Shown here piece by piece: positions 1-7,388 of a stretch of 17,057 bases of DNA. A model generated the notes under the pieces. That model had not been told where the DNA came from. It did not search any database and was given only the letters and a program-made list of their open reading frames with translations. Origin of the DNA: Thermodesulfobacteriota bacterium (GTDB lineage: Bacteria; Desulfobacterota; Thermodesulfobacteria; Thermodesulfobacteriales; Thermodesulfatatoraceae); NCBI GenBank assembly GCA_013154385.1, contig JAADCO010000162.1, forward strand, positions 1 through 17,057. The letters are read 5' to 3'. The position numbers and the translations under genes were made by a program. The stretch's first letter is position 1. Every line of letters begins with the position of its first letter.

Positions 1-215
1 TTCTCCAGCTTGAGGCCGCCGCGCGAGACGTAGGGCAGACCGCGGCCGCGCACCTCGATCTCCGCCTCAAGCGGGACTTTGGTCCCGGCCTTGTCCACCC
101 GCTCCCCGTTGACGTAGACCTCCCCCGCCAGGATGAGGGCCTGGGCCTTTTCCCGGCTCTCCGCCAGGCCGCGCGCCACGAGTATCTTGTCGAGCCTCTC
201 TTTAGCCTTGGCCAA
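1..215 (-). CDS. tlyA: TlyA-family rRNA 2'-O-methyltransferase (hemolysin A family), N-terminal part only
   Basis: The gene runs off the left edge, leaving about 71 N-terminal residues. They form an S4 RNA-binding domain: RLDKILVARGLAESREKAQA, then LILAGEVYVNG, then a linker ending in LPYVSRGGLKLE. This S4 domain followed by the YVSRGG(L/Y)KLE junction is typical of TlyA, which 2'-O-methylates cytidines in 16S and/or 23S rRNA in the cytoplasm. The methyltransferase domain lies outside the window, so catalytic residues cannot be checked. The start is a TTG at 215-213. The frame is closed by a TGA a few codons upstream and no ATG or GTG lies between, so TTG is the only option. A GAGGTGA Shine-Dalgarno sits just upstream, inside the end of proS. 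The first 14 nt overlap proS, which suggests translational coupling behind it. Confidence 0.85.
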   Translation of the reverse strand, partial: MAKAKERLDKILVARGLAESREKAQALILAGEVYVNGERVDKAGTKVPLEAEIEVRGRGLPYVSRGGLKLE

Positions 216-1917
216 GGGCGCTCTTCACCTCGTCCTTGAGGAAGTTCACCGCCTCCTCCGGGGAGAAGGTGCGCGTCTCTCCGCTTCGGCGCTCCTTGAC
301 TTCCACCTGCCCTTCTTTCTTGAAACGCTTGCCCACCACGAGCTTGTAGGGGATGCCGATGAGATCCGCGTCCTTGAACTTCACCCCCGGGCGTTCGGGG
401 CGTTCGTCCCAGAGCACCTCAAGCCCCTCGGCCTCGAGCGCGCGGTAGAGGTTTTCCGAGACCTGCATCAGGTCCTCGTCCGTCCCCAGGGTGAGGAGGA
501 TCACCTGGAACGGGGCCAGGCTTAAGGGCCAGATGATCCCGTGCTCGTCGTGGTTCTGCTCGATGGCCGCGGCCACGGTGCGCGAGACCCCGATCCCGTA
601 GCAACCCATGACCATCGGCCTTTCGCGGCCCTTCTCGTCGAGGAAGGTGGCGCCCATGGCCTCGGAGTATTTGGTCCCGAGCTTGAAGACGTGCCCCACC
701 TCGATGCCCCTGGTCAACTCGAGGGGGGTGCCGCAGCGCGGGCAGAGGTCCCCTTCGGTGACGTTGCGCAGGTCGTAGAAGGCCTCGATCTCGAAGTCCC
801 GCGGATGATTGACGTTCACGTAGTGTGCGTCGGCCTCGTTGGCCCCGGTGACGAAGTTCTTGAGCCCCCGGACCGCCTGGTCGGCGATGACCCGCACGCC
901 GGAAAGCCCCACCGGACCGGCGAACCCCACCGGCGCCTGGGTGAGCCGCTCGACGGTCTCGGCGTCGGCCATCTCCACCTGCTCGGCCCCCAGGGCGCGG
1001 CGGAGCTTGACCTCGTTCAGCTCGTGATCCCCGCGGATGAGGATGGCCACGGGCCGGCCGTCAACCAGATAGATCAGGGTCTTCACGAGCTTCCGCGCGG
1101 GCACGCCGAGAAAGGCGGCCACGTCCTCCACGCTCTTCACCCCGGGCGTGGCCTTCCTCTCTAGGGGCTTTTCCGCTTCGTCCTCCTCGGCCTCCCGGGA
1201 CACCGCCTCGGCCATCTCCAGGTTGGCGGCGTAGCCGCACTTCGGGCAGGAAGCGATGACGTCTTCGCCGGTCTCGGCAAGCACCATGAACTCGTGGGAC
1301 TCGCTCCCGCCGATGGCCCCGGTATCCGCCAGCACGGCCCGGAAGCGGAGCCCGCAGCGGTTGAAGATGCGCTCGTAAGTCTCGTACATGAGCCGATAGC
1401 TCTTCTCCGCCGCCTGATCGTCCACGTCGAAGCTGTAGGCGTCCTTCATGATGAACTCCCGGCCGCGCATGAGGCCGAAGCGGGGCCGGATCTCGTCGCG
1501 GAACTTGGTGGCAATCTGGTAGAGGATCAGGGGAAGATCGCGATAGGAACGGACCTCCCGCCTCACCAGATCGGTGATCACCTCTTCGTGGGTGGGCCCG
1601 AGGCAGAAGTCGTGGTCTTTCCGGTCCTTGAAGCGCAGGAGCTCCTTTCCGAAGTGGTCCCAGCGCCCGGTCTCGCGCCAGAGCTCAGCCGGCTGCACCA
1701 GGGGAAGGAGCACCTCGAGGGCTCCGGCCCGGTCCATTTCCTCCCGCACGATCTTTTCCACCTTGCGCAGGGCGCGAAGCCCGAGCGGCAAGAAGCTATA
1801 GATGCCGGAGGCCAGGCGTCGGATCATGCCGGCGCGCAGCATGAGCTTGTGGCTGACGACCTCGGCCTCCGCCGGATCTTCGCGAAGAGTGGGCAAGAAG
1901 TAGCGTGAAAGTCTCAT
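202..1917 (-). CDS. proS: Prolyl-tRNA synthetase, bacterial type with editing insertion
   Basis: This 571-residue enzyme charges tRNA-Pro with proline in the cytoplasm and is the usual length for bacterial-type class II ProRS. Visible parts in order: N-terminal catalytic segment (RRLASGIYSFLPLG, residues 33-46), LGPTHEE (106-112), motif 2 (TKFRDEIRPRFGLMRGREF, 137-155), a YbaK-type editing insertion at about 225-390 with the conserved Lys at about 279 (ARKLVKTLIYL), motif 3 (MGCYGIGVSRT, 437-447), and a C-terminal anticodon-binding domain from about 465. Two CPxCG-like pairs (CPKCG at 224, CPRCG at 392) flank the insertion. The ATG at 1917 follows an AAAGGAGG Shine-Dalgarno about 5-6 nt away. 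The promoter is probably the TATACT at 1969-1964, divergent from the pseudouridine synthase gene. The gene is intact. Confidence 0.97.
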   Translation of the reverse strand: MRLSRYFLPTLREDPAEAEVVSHKLMLRAGMIRRLASGIYSFLPLGLRALRKVEKIVREEMDRAGALEVLLPLVQPAELWRETGRWDHFGKELLRFKDRKDHDFCLGPTHEEVITDLVRREVRSYRDLPLILYQIATKFRDEIRPRFGLMRGREFIMKDAYSFDVDDQAAEKSYRLMYETYERIFNRCGLRFRAVLADTGAIGGSESHEFMVLAETGEDVIASCPKCGYAANLEMAEAVSREAEEDEAEKPLERKATPGVKSVEDVAAFLGVPARKLVKTLIYLVDGRPVAILIRGDHELNEVKLRRALGAEQVEMADAETVERLTQAPVGFAGPVGLSGVRVIADQAVRGLKNFVTGANEADAHYVNVNHPRDFEIEAFYDLRNVTEGDLCPRCGTPLELTRGIEVGHVFKLGTKYSEAMGATFLDEKGRERPMVMGCYGIGVSRTVAAAIEQNHDEHGIIWPLSLAPFQVILLTLGTDEDLMQVSENLYRALEAEGLEVLWDERPERPGVKFKDADLIGIPYKLVVGKRFKKEGQVEVKERRSGETRTFSPEEAVNFLKDEVKSALGQG

Positions 1918-1963
1918 CCCTTCCTCCTTTCCGAAGCTTGTGGGAGCACCACGCGCTGGGCAG

Positions 1964-1969
1964 AGTATA
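1964..1969 (-). promoter_or_regulatory. Probable -10 element of the proS promoter
   Basis: On the minus strand the hexamer reads TATACT, a 5/6 match to the sigma-70 -10 consensus, about 47 nt upstream of the proS ATG. Transcription would start near 1957 and the leader would contain the proS Shine-Dalgarno. The -35 at 17-nt spacing (TTTTCC) is poor. The hexamer overlaps the plus-strand TATAAT at 1966-1971. Confidence 0.45.
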
Positions 1970-1971
1970 AT
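1966..1971 (+). promoter_or_regulatory. Probable -10 element for the pseudouridine synthase gene
   Basis: This is a perfect TATAAT on the plus strand, 41 nt before the ATG at 2013, in the only gap between the divergent proS and pseudouridine synthase genes. Transcription would start near 1978. No convincing -35 hexamer lies 16-18 nt upstream; TTGTGG at 1938 is 22 nt away. The promoter call rests on the -10 match and the position. Confidence 0.45.
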
Positions 1972-2012
1972 CCCCCTTGATCCGAGGGAAAACCGAAAGC
2001 ACCTTACTGGAT

Positions 2013-2738
2013 ATGGCGGAAGTGCGACTGAACAAATACCTGGCTGAGGCCGGGGTGGCCTCGAGACGCAAGGCCGACGAGCTCATCCGCGCGGGCCGGG
2101 TCACCGTGGACGGCGCCGTGGTGAAGGAAGTCGGGCAGAAGGTGGACCCGGAGAGGCAGGAGATCGCCGTTGACGGAAAACCCGTGCGTCCGGCCCCCAA
2201 GGTCTACTATCTCTTCTACAAGCCGGCGGGCTATCTCACGGCGCTCTCCGATCCCCACGGACGCCCGACCATCGCGAGCTTCTTGAAGAGGCTCCCCTAC
2301 CGCGTCTTTCCCGTGGGGCGCCTCGACGCCGACACCGAGGGGCTCCTCCTTCTCACGAACGACGGGGAGCTCGCCAACCGCCTGCTGCATCCCCGCTACG
2401 GGATCAAACGCCTCTACGAGGCCACGGTGAAGGGGCATCCCTCGCCGGCGGCCATCAAGCGGTTGCTCGAGGAGGGCATAGAAGTCGAGGGAAGACGCGT
2501 CTATCCCAAAGCCATCCGCCTCAAGGGGAAGGGGCCGCACACGAGCACTTACGAGGTGGTCGTGGGAGAGGGGCGCAAGAGGGAGGTGCGCAAGCTCTTT
2601 GCCTCCATCGGGCATCCGGTGCTCAAGCTCAAGCGGCTGGCCTTCGGCCCGCTCGCCCTCCGGGGCCTGCGACCCGGGGAGATCCGCCCCCTTTCCCCCA
2701 AGGAACTGCGCACTTTGAGGAAGGTCCTCAAGGTTTGA
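2013..2738 (+). CDS. rRNA pseudouridine synthase, RluB/RsuA family
   Basis: The 241-residue protein isomerises a specific uridine in rRNA to pseudouridine. It has an N-terminal S4 domain (RLNKYLAEAGVASRRKADEL, residues 5-24, followed by GRVTVDG) and then the RsuA/RluB/E/F catalytic domain. The catalytic Asp is D105 within GRLDADTEGLLLLTNDGEL (102-120). LFYKPAGYLT (67-76) and GRKREVRKLFASIGHPV (187-203) are also family signatures. The length and S4 domain fit RluB (23S) or RsuA (16S), and the target cannot be read from sequence. The frame is open back to a TTG at 1977, but that would place the start at the likely transcription start. The ATG at 2013 begins exactly at the conserved S4 domain and is preferred, although its Shine-Dalgarno is weak. 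Acylphosphatase follows after 57 nt. Confidence 0.9.
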   Translation: MAEVRLNKYLAEAGVASRRKADELIRAGRVTVDGAVVKEVGQKVDPERQEIAVDGKPVRPAPKVYYLFYKPAGYLTALSDPHGRPTIASFLKRLPYRVFPVGRLDADTEGLLLLTNDGELANRLLHPRYGIKRLYEATVKGHPSPAAIKRLLEEGIEVEGRRVYPKAIRLKGKGPHTSTYEVVVGEGRKREVRKLFASIGHPVLKLKRLAFGPLALRGLRPGEIRPLSPKELRTLRKVLKV

Positions 2739-2795
2739 GCAAAAATGCTTGAGCTTTGCCGCGGTTTCCTTTAAAAACCGGGAGGAGGTGAGGAC

Positions 2796-3074
2796 ATGGC
2801 CAAGAAAAGGGTTCACGTTTACATCTCTGGGCGCGTTCAGGGGGTCTGGTTCAGGGCCTACACCAAAGAGCAGGCGGATCGTCTGGGGATCACCGGCTGG
2901 GTGAGGAACCTGCCCGACGGCCGGGTGGAAGCCGTTTTCGAGGGGGACGAGGACAAGATCGAGGAGATGATCCGCTGGTGCCACGTAGGTTCCCCGCAGG
3001 CCAAGGTCACCCACGTGGAGGTCATCGAAGAGCCCTATCGTGGGGAGTTTGAGAGCTTCGAAATTCGCTACTGA
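2796..3074 (+). CDS. acyP: Acylphosphatase
   Basis: A 92-residue protein of the usual acylphosphatase length. It hydrolyses carboxyl-phosphate bonds of acylphosphates such as acetyl phosphate or 1,3-bisphosphoglycerate in the cytoplasm. The signature GRVQGVWFRAYT carries the catalytic Arg (R20) in the phosphate-binding loop, and GWVRNLPDGRVEA carries the catalytic Asn (N38). The rest matches the ferredoxin-like fold, ending in FESFEIRY. Translation starts at an ATG behind a strong GGAGGTGAGG Shine-Dalgarno (about 2784-2793). The stop TGA overlaps the ATG of the M20 peptidase (TGATG), so the two are very likely translated from one mRNA, although no functional link between the enzymes is known to me. 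Confidence 0.95.
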   Translation: MAKKRVHVYISGRVQGVWFRAYTKEQADRLGITGWVRNLPDGRVEAVFEGDEDKIEEMIRWCHVGSPQAKVTHVEVIEEPYRGEFESFEIRY

Positions 3075-4210
3075 TGATCAACGTCGAACGTCTCTCCCGC
3101 TTCTTTCTCGATCTGGCCCACATAGAGAGCCCTTCGCGGCGCGAAGGAAAGGTCGCCTCCTATCTGCAGGAGAAGTTCGAGGCCCTGGGGGCGAGATGCC
3201 TCTTCGACGATTCGGCCTCAAAGACCGGCTCCGAGGTGGGAAACCTCATCGTCAAGTATCCGGAGGAGACGAGCTCCCCGCTCCTCTTCATGGCCGCGCA
3301 CATGGACACCGTGGAACCCACGGAGAATCCGCGGATCAGGCTGGAAAACGGCGTCTTTCGCAGTGACGGCCGCACGATCTGCGGGGCGGACGACAAGAGC
3401 GCTCTCGCCATCTTCCTCGAGATCCTCCACGTGCTCGAAGAGAAGGGGCTCCGCTATCCGCTGGAATTCGTCATCACCACCTGCGAGGAGATCGGGCTCC
3501 TCGGGGCCAAACACCTGGACTATCGCCTGGTAGACGCGCCCTTCGGCTACGCCCTGGACAGCGAGGACCCGGACGAGCTCATCAACCGCGCGCCGGAGGC
3601 CATCCGTTTCCAGATAAAGGTCCTCGGGCTGGCGGCCCACGCCGGGCTCAACCCCGAGGCCGGGATCAACGCCATCACCCTGGCGGGCAAGGCCGTCTCC
3701 CTGGTGAGGCTCGGCCGCATAGACCACGAGACCACCGCCAACATCGGCATCATCCGCGGGGGGACCGCCACCAACATCGTGCCGGAGGAGGTGGAACTCC
3801 TCGGTGAGGTGCGCAGTCACAACCATCTGAAGCTCGAAGAGGAATGGGAACACATCCGCAGCACCTTCGAGGAGATCGTCGAGGCCGAGAGGGAGCCCGG
3901 AAAGGACCGCCCGCAGGTCTCCTTTTCCCGCGAGCAGGACTATCCCCTCATGCACGTGCCCGAGGATCACCAGGTAGTGAGGCTTGCCCTCGAAGCCGCG
4001 CGGCGTCTGGGCCGAAAGCTCAAGATCTCGGCCACCGGAGGGGGCTCTGACGCCAACATCTTCAACGGGCGCGGGTTGCCGTGCGTCATCCTGGGCACGG
4101 GCATGCGCCGCGTCCATTCCACCGAGGAGTACCTGCCCCTCAAGGATCTCGTGCGCGCGTGCGAGCTCAGTCTTCAGATCGTTCTTGAGGCCGGGGCCGC
4201 GGCAAGATGA
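3074..4210 (+). CDS. M20-family metallopeptidase, PepT-like
   Basis: A 378-residue dinuclear zinc peptidase of the PepT-like branch of M20, presumably a cytoplasmic aminopeptidase or tripeptidase. Metal and catalytic residues are all visible: H76 and D78 in AAHMDTVEPT, bridging D106 in GADDKSA, general-base E138 and ligand E139 in CEEIGLLGA, D162 in ALDSEDP, and H348 in RRVHSTEEYL. The dimerisation-domain His is in LAAHAGLNPE (about 189). There is no signal peptide. The start ATG shares one base with the acylphosphatase stop. The 3' end overlaps the convergent histidine kinase gene by 44 nt, and both C-termini look natural. The substrate is not predictable; PepT itself is about 410 residues and this is the shorter type. 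It could also be annotated as a peptidase T-like protein. Confidence 0.9.
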   Translation: MINVERLSRFFLDLAHIESPSRREGKVASYLQEKFEALGARCLFDDSASKTGSEVGNLIVKYPEETSSPLLFMAAHMDTVEPTENPRIRLENGVFRSDGRTICGADDKSALAIFLEILHVLEEKGLRYPLEFVITTCEEIGLLGAKHLDYRLVDAPFGYALDSEDPDELINRAPEAIRFQIKVLGLAAHAGLNPEAGINAITLAGKAVSLVRLGRIDHETTANIGIIRGGTATNIVPEEVELLGEVRSHNHLKLEEEWEHIRSTFEEIVEAEREPGKDRPQVSFSREQDYPLMHVPEDHQVVRLALEAARRLGRKLKISATGGGSDANIFNGRGLPCVILGTGMRRVHSTEEYLPLKDLVRACELSLQIVLEAGAAAR

Positions 4211-5549
4211 CCTTGGCCCTGGCGCCACCTTCCTCGCGGTTCTCGAGTATCAGCTCTCCGCCGTGGAGGAGGATGATCTGCCGGCTGATGGCCAGCCCCA
4301 ACCCCGTGCCTTCGGGCTTGGTGGTGTAGAAGGGCTTGAAGAGCTCCTTGAGCCTGTCCTCCGGCACCCCGGGGCCGGAATCCTCGATGATGACCGCCAC
4401 CCGGTCGTCGTCCACCTCTTCCGTGCGAATCTTGATGAGCCCGCCCTTGGGCGTGACCTCCGAGGCGTTGTTGAGGAGGTTCCAGATGACCTGCTTGATC
4501 TTCTCCGGGTCCGCCCAGGCCACCACGGGGTTTTCGGCGAGCTCGAGGGAGACCATCTGCCCGCGGGCCTTGATCTGATAGGAAGCGCTTTCCACGACTT
4601 CCTGGGCCAGCTTGTTGAGATCCGTCTCCTGGAGATGGAGGTCGAGGCGCCGCGTGCGCTTGAGCATGTTCTGCACGATGTTTTCCAAGCGGGTGGCCTC
4701 GCGCAGGATGACCTCGGCCCGCTTGGCGAGCTCGGGCTGATCCGCAAGCAGGGTGCAGAGGAGCTCCGCCGCCAGGCGCAGGCTGGTGAGCGGGTTCTTG
4801 ATCTCGTGGGCCATGCTGGCGGCGAGCTGCGCGGCGGTGGCCATACGCTCGCTCTCTATCAGACGTTGCTGGTATTCCTGGAGCCTTTCCGTCATCTCGT
4901 TGAAGGCCTGGGCCAGGGCGCGCACCTCCGGCGGGCCCTTCACCGGCACCTTCCCCGGAAAGCTCCCGCCGCCCATCTTGCGCACCACCGCTGCCAGCTC
5001 CTCCAGGGGCTTGGTCACCGAACGGCTCAGGAACCAGCTCACCACCACCATGAACACCAGGCCGCAGAAGGCGGTGTAAACCAGGCCCACGGTGAGCTCC
5101 CGCTTCACCCGCTGTTCGAAGGTGGTGGGAAGGAGGAGGCCGAAGTAGCAGGATATCTCCTTGCTGATGCGCGCTTCGAAGAGGACCTGACGATAGATCT
5201 GGCCCCCGAGGGAGACCTTCTTCACCACCGGGCCCTGCTTCAGGGCCTCCAGGTCCTCGGGCGTGAGCTGCTTGAGCTCCTCGGGCAGGGAGCCCTTGTA
5301 GGTGGAGGCAAGGAGGGCCCCGGACTTGCTGTAGACGAAGACCTCTCCGCCGAGCAGTTTCCGCAGGCGGTTGAGCACCCGCTCGTCGAGGACGTTCCCC
5401 TCCTCAAGGGCCATGGCCACCAGGCGCGTGGCCTCCTGGGCCGCAATGGAATCGAGGACCTTGGTCGTGAAGGTGACGGAGGTGTAGGCAAAGTAGATGC
5501 TGATGAAAAGGATGAGCAGGAAGAAGTAAAAAATGAACCGTCTGAACAT
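4167..5549 (-). CDS. Membrane-bound sensor histidine kinase with periplasmic sensor and HAMP domain (orphan)
   Basis: A 460-residue two-component sensor. Transmembrane segment 1 is at about residues 4-24, followed by an extracytoplasmic domain (about 25-152) whose VFVYSKSGALLAST stretch resembles a single Cache fold. Transmembrane segment 2 is at about 153-175 and HAMP at about 175-230. The HisKA H-box is SMAHEIKNPLTSLRL with phosphoacceptor H248. The HATPase_c domain has an N box (WNLLNNASEV, 356-365), G1 (EDSGPGV, 389-395), F box (FKPFYTT, 404-410) and G2 (GTGLGLAI, 414-421). No response regulator lies within the window. The ATG overlaps the stop of the HAD gene upstream as TAATG, so it is co-translated with it and with the binding-protein gene. 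The last 44 nt overlap the convergent M20 peptidase gene. The signal sensed is unknown; the neighbouring periplasmic binding protein is one candidate partner. Confidence 0.93.
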   Translation of the reverse strand: MFRRFIFYFFLLILFISIYFAYTSVTFTTKVLDSIAAQEATRLVAMALEEGNVLDERVLNRLRKLLGGEVFVYSKSGALLASTYKGSLPEELKQLTPEDLEALKQGPVVKKVSLGGQIYRQVLFEARISKEISCYFGLLLPTTFEQRVKRELTVGLVYTAFCGLVFMVVVSWFLSRSVTKPLEELAAVVRKMGGGSFPGKVPVKGPPEVRALAQAFNEMTERLQEYQQRLIESERMATAAQLAASMAHEIKNPLTSLRLAAELLCTLLADQPELAKRAEVILREATRLENIVQNMLKRTRRLDLHLQETDLNKLAQEVVESASYQIKARGQMVSLELAENPVVAWADPEKIKQVIWNLLNNASEVTPKGGLIKIRTEEVDDDRVAVIIEDSGPGVPEDRLKELFKPFYTTKPEGTGLGLAISRQIILLHGGELILENREEGGARAKVILPRPRPQERSED

Positions 5550-6190
5550 TAAGGGACACCCATCTCCTGCAGTAATTGCCGAAGCTCGGCAAAACTCGAA
5601 ACGTGGTACTCCGCAGGCAGTTCGGGGTTCTTGAAGGCCACCAAGGGCACCCCCACGGCCCGCGTAAGGTTGTAGTCTACCTCGGAATCACCCACGTAGA
5701 GGGTCTCTTCGGGTCTCACGCCGAAATGGTCGAGGATGACGGTGAGGGCTTCGGGATGGGGCTTGGGTTTCGGAGAGTCCAGGGCCGTCATCACCAGGTC
5801 GAAGTAGGGTTCGAGGCCGAAGATCTCGAGCAGACGCCCCATGGTGGTGGTCCGATTGGTGGAGATGGCGGTCTTCAGCGGAGGACGCACGCTTTCGATG
5901 AGCTCGGCCAACCCGGGTTCGGGCTTCATGAGATGGAGGAAGTCCTCGTAGTTCAGGCGGCGCTGGAAGTCCAGGGCCTTTTCGATCAGGTGGGGCTGGT
6001 CACGGAAGAGATAGCGCACGGAATTTTCCGCCGTTTGCATGTGCACCACGCGGAACTCTTCCGGCGTGAGGGGAGGCCTGCCCAGGGCCTTGGCAATGGT
6101 CTCGTAGTAAGCCCGGTTGGCCTCCCGCGAATCGAAAAGCACGCCGTCGCAGTCGAAGACGAGCAGCTTCAATAGTCCTCGAGATGCCAT
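5549..6190 (-). CDS. HAD-superfamily hydrolase, phosphoglycolate phosphatase-like
   Basis: A 213-residue cytoplasmic phosphatase of HAD subfamily IA. Motif I is VFDCDGVLFDS (nucleophile D13, acid D15), motif II is the Ser/Thr in AISTNRTT (about 110), motif III Lys is in SPKPKPHPE (about 143), and motif IV is YVGDSEVD (D168, D172). The alpha-helical cap lies between motif I and about residue 100. The architecture matches Gph/PGP-like enzymes, but HAD substrates cannot be assigned from motifs alone. The ATG at 6190 is within the last 22 nt of the binding-protein gene, with a GAGGACGG Shine-Dalgarno upstream. A TTG at codon 7 would reduce the overlap but fits less well. The stop overlaps the kinase start (TAATG). 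Confidence 0.88.
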   Translation of the reverse strand: MASRGLLKLLVFDCDGVLFDSREANRAYYETIAKALGRPPLTPEEFRVVHMQTAENSVRYLFRDQPHLIEKALDFQRRLNYEDFLHLMKPEPGLAELIESVRPPLKTAISTNRTTTMGRLLEIFGLEPYFDLVMTALDSPKPKPHPEALTVILDHFGVRPEETLYVGDSEVDYNLTRAVGVPLVAFKNPELPAEYHVSSFAELRQLLQEMGVP

Positions 6191-7326
6191 TGACCGTCCT
6201 CGATCCGCACGATGATCATGGAGTCAACCCCGAGACCGCAGTGATCCTGGGGGCTCAAGCGATAGATGCCGGAAACACCCACGTAGCCGTTGATGCGTTC
6301 GAGCTCGTCGCGAATCTTCTGGGGATGGGGACCGGCCTTCTTCATGGCCGTGACCAGCAGGTTCACGGCGTCCCAGGCGTAGCCGGAGTGGGTGTTGATG
6401 GGGAACTTCCGGTCGAGGTCGTAGACTTCGTTGTAGAGCTTCACGAAGTGGGCGATGACCGGCTTCTGCGGGTCGGTGTCCGGCAGCTCCTGCCAGGCCA
6501 TGAGCTTGGTGGAGGGCATGAGGTTGCCTTCGGCGGCCTTTCCGGCGAGTTCGATGTATTTGGGGCCGGGAAGACCGTGGCACTGGAAGAGCGGCACCTT
6601 GATGCCCAACTGGCGGACGTTCTTGGCCACGATGGCGCCCGCAGGGCCGATGGTCCAGCAAATGATGACCTGCGGGTCGTGTTTCATGAGGCGCCTGAGC
6701 TGGCCCGTCATGTCCGTGTCCGAGGGGTGAAAGGTGTCTTCAGCGACGATGGTCAGGCCGTATTCCGGGGCGAGCTTTTTCAGCCAGCGGCGCCCGTCCT
6801 GACCGAAGCCGTCGGAAGCCGTGAGGATGGCCACCTTCTTCAGGCCCTTCTTCTGGAGGTAGATGTAGATCTTGCGCACCGCGGTGGAAGACCGCTGCGG
6901 GGCCTTGAAGATGTAGCGCGCGGTGCCGTAGCGCCCCCCTTCCATGATCACCGGATCTCCCCCCACGGTCATAACGATAGGAATCCTCGCGCGCTCGACA
7001 ATGGGCTTGATGGCCATGCCCGTTCCCGTGCGCGTGGGGCCGATGAGGGCCACGACCTTGTCCACCTCGATGAGGCGCTTCACGGCCATCACCGCCTTGG
7101 TGGGATCGCCCTCGGTATCGGCCATGACGAGCTCTATGGGGCGCCCGTTGATGCCGCCCTGCTTGTTGATCTCGGCCACGGTCATCTCCGCCACGAGCTT
7201 GGTCGGCGTGCCGATGAAGGCCGCCGGGCCGGAAAGGGCAAAGAGGGCCCCGATCTTGATCGGCTCAGCCGCCAGGGCCGGAGTCACCAAAAAGACGCTC
7301 ATGAGGAGAACCAACAGTAAACGCAT
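6169..7326 (-). CDS. Periplasmic substrate-binding protein, LivJ/LivK (branched-chain amino acid ABC) family
   Basis: A 385-residue secreted protein with a typical Sec signal peptide: MRLLLVLLMSVFLVTPALA, with cleavage at ALA/AE near residue 19. There is no lipobox Cys. The mature part is a type I periplasmic binding fold: IKIGALFALSGPAAFIG at the start, GGINGRPIELVMADTEGDP (57-75), VVALIGPTRTGTGMAIKP and VAILTASDGFGQDG. This is the Peripla_BP_6 family, which binds branched-chain amino acids, amides, urea or aromatic compounds. No permease or ATPase genes are in the window, so it is an orphan here. The ATG is preceded by AAAGGAGGT. The gene lies 62 nt downstream of the prenyl synthase and overlaps the HAD gene by 22 nt, placing it in a run with the HAD protein and the sensor kinase. 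It may feed a distant transporter or present a ligand to the kinase. Confidence 0.9.
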   Translation of the reverse strand: MRLLLVLLMSVFLVTPALAAEPIKIGALFALSGPAAFIGTPTKLVAEMTVAEINKQGGINGRPIELVMADTEGDPTKAVMAVKRLIEVDKVVALIGPTRTGTGMAIKPIVERARIPIVMTVGGDPVIMEGGRYGTARYIFKAPQRSSTAVRKIYIYLQKKGLKKVAILTASDGFGQDGRRWLKKLAPEYGLTIVAEDTFHPSDTDMTGQLRRLMKHDPQVIICWTIGPAGAIVAKNVRQLGIKVPLFQCHGLPGPKYIELAGKAAEGNLMPSTKLMAWQELPDTDPQKPVIAHFVKLYNEVYDLDRKFPINTHSGYAWDAVNLLVTAMKKAGPHPQKIRDELERINGYVGVSGIYRLSPQDHCGLGVDSMIIVRIEDGQWHLEDY

Positions 7327-7388
7327 CGCGGACCTCCTTTGGACGGATTACTCGCTTACTAGCAACAAATCGGGATTTTCGCAAAACC

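Noticed and set aside
1977..2012. N-terminal extension of the pseudouridine synthase from the TTG at 1977
   Set aside because: It begins at the probable transcription start and adds residues ahead of the conserved S4 domain; the ATG at 2013 is the better start.
2749..2780. Possible promoter (TTGAGC, 17 nt, TAAAAA) and a short CGGTTT/AAACCG hairpin before the acylphosphatase gene
   Set aside because: Both hexamers match the consensus at only 4/6 and the start would fall in the Shine-Dalgarno. The stem is six base pairs without a T-tract, too weak for a terminator.
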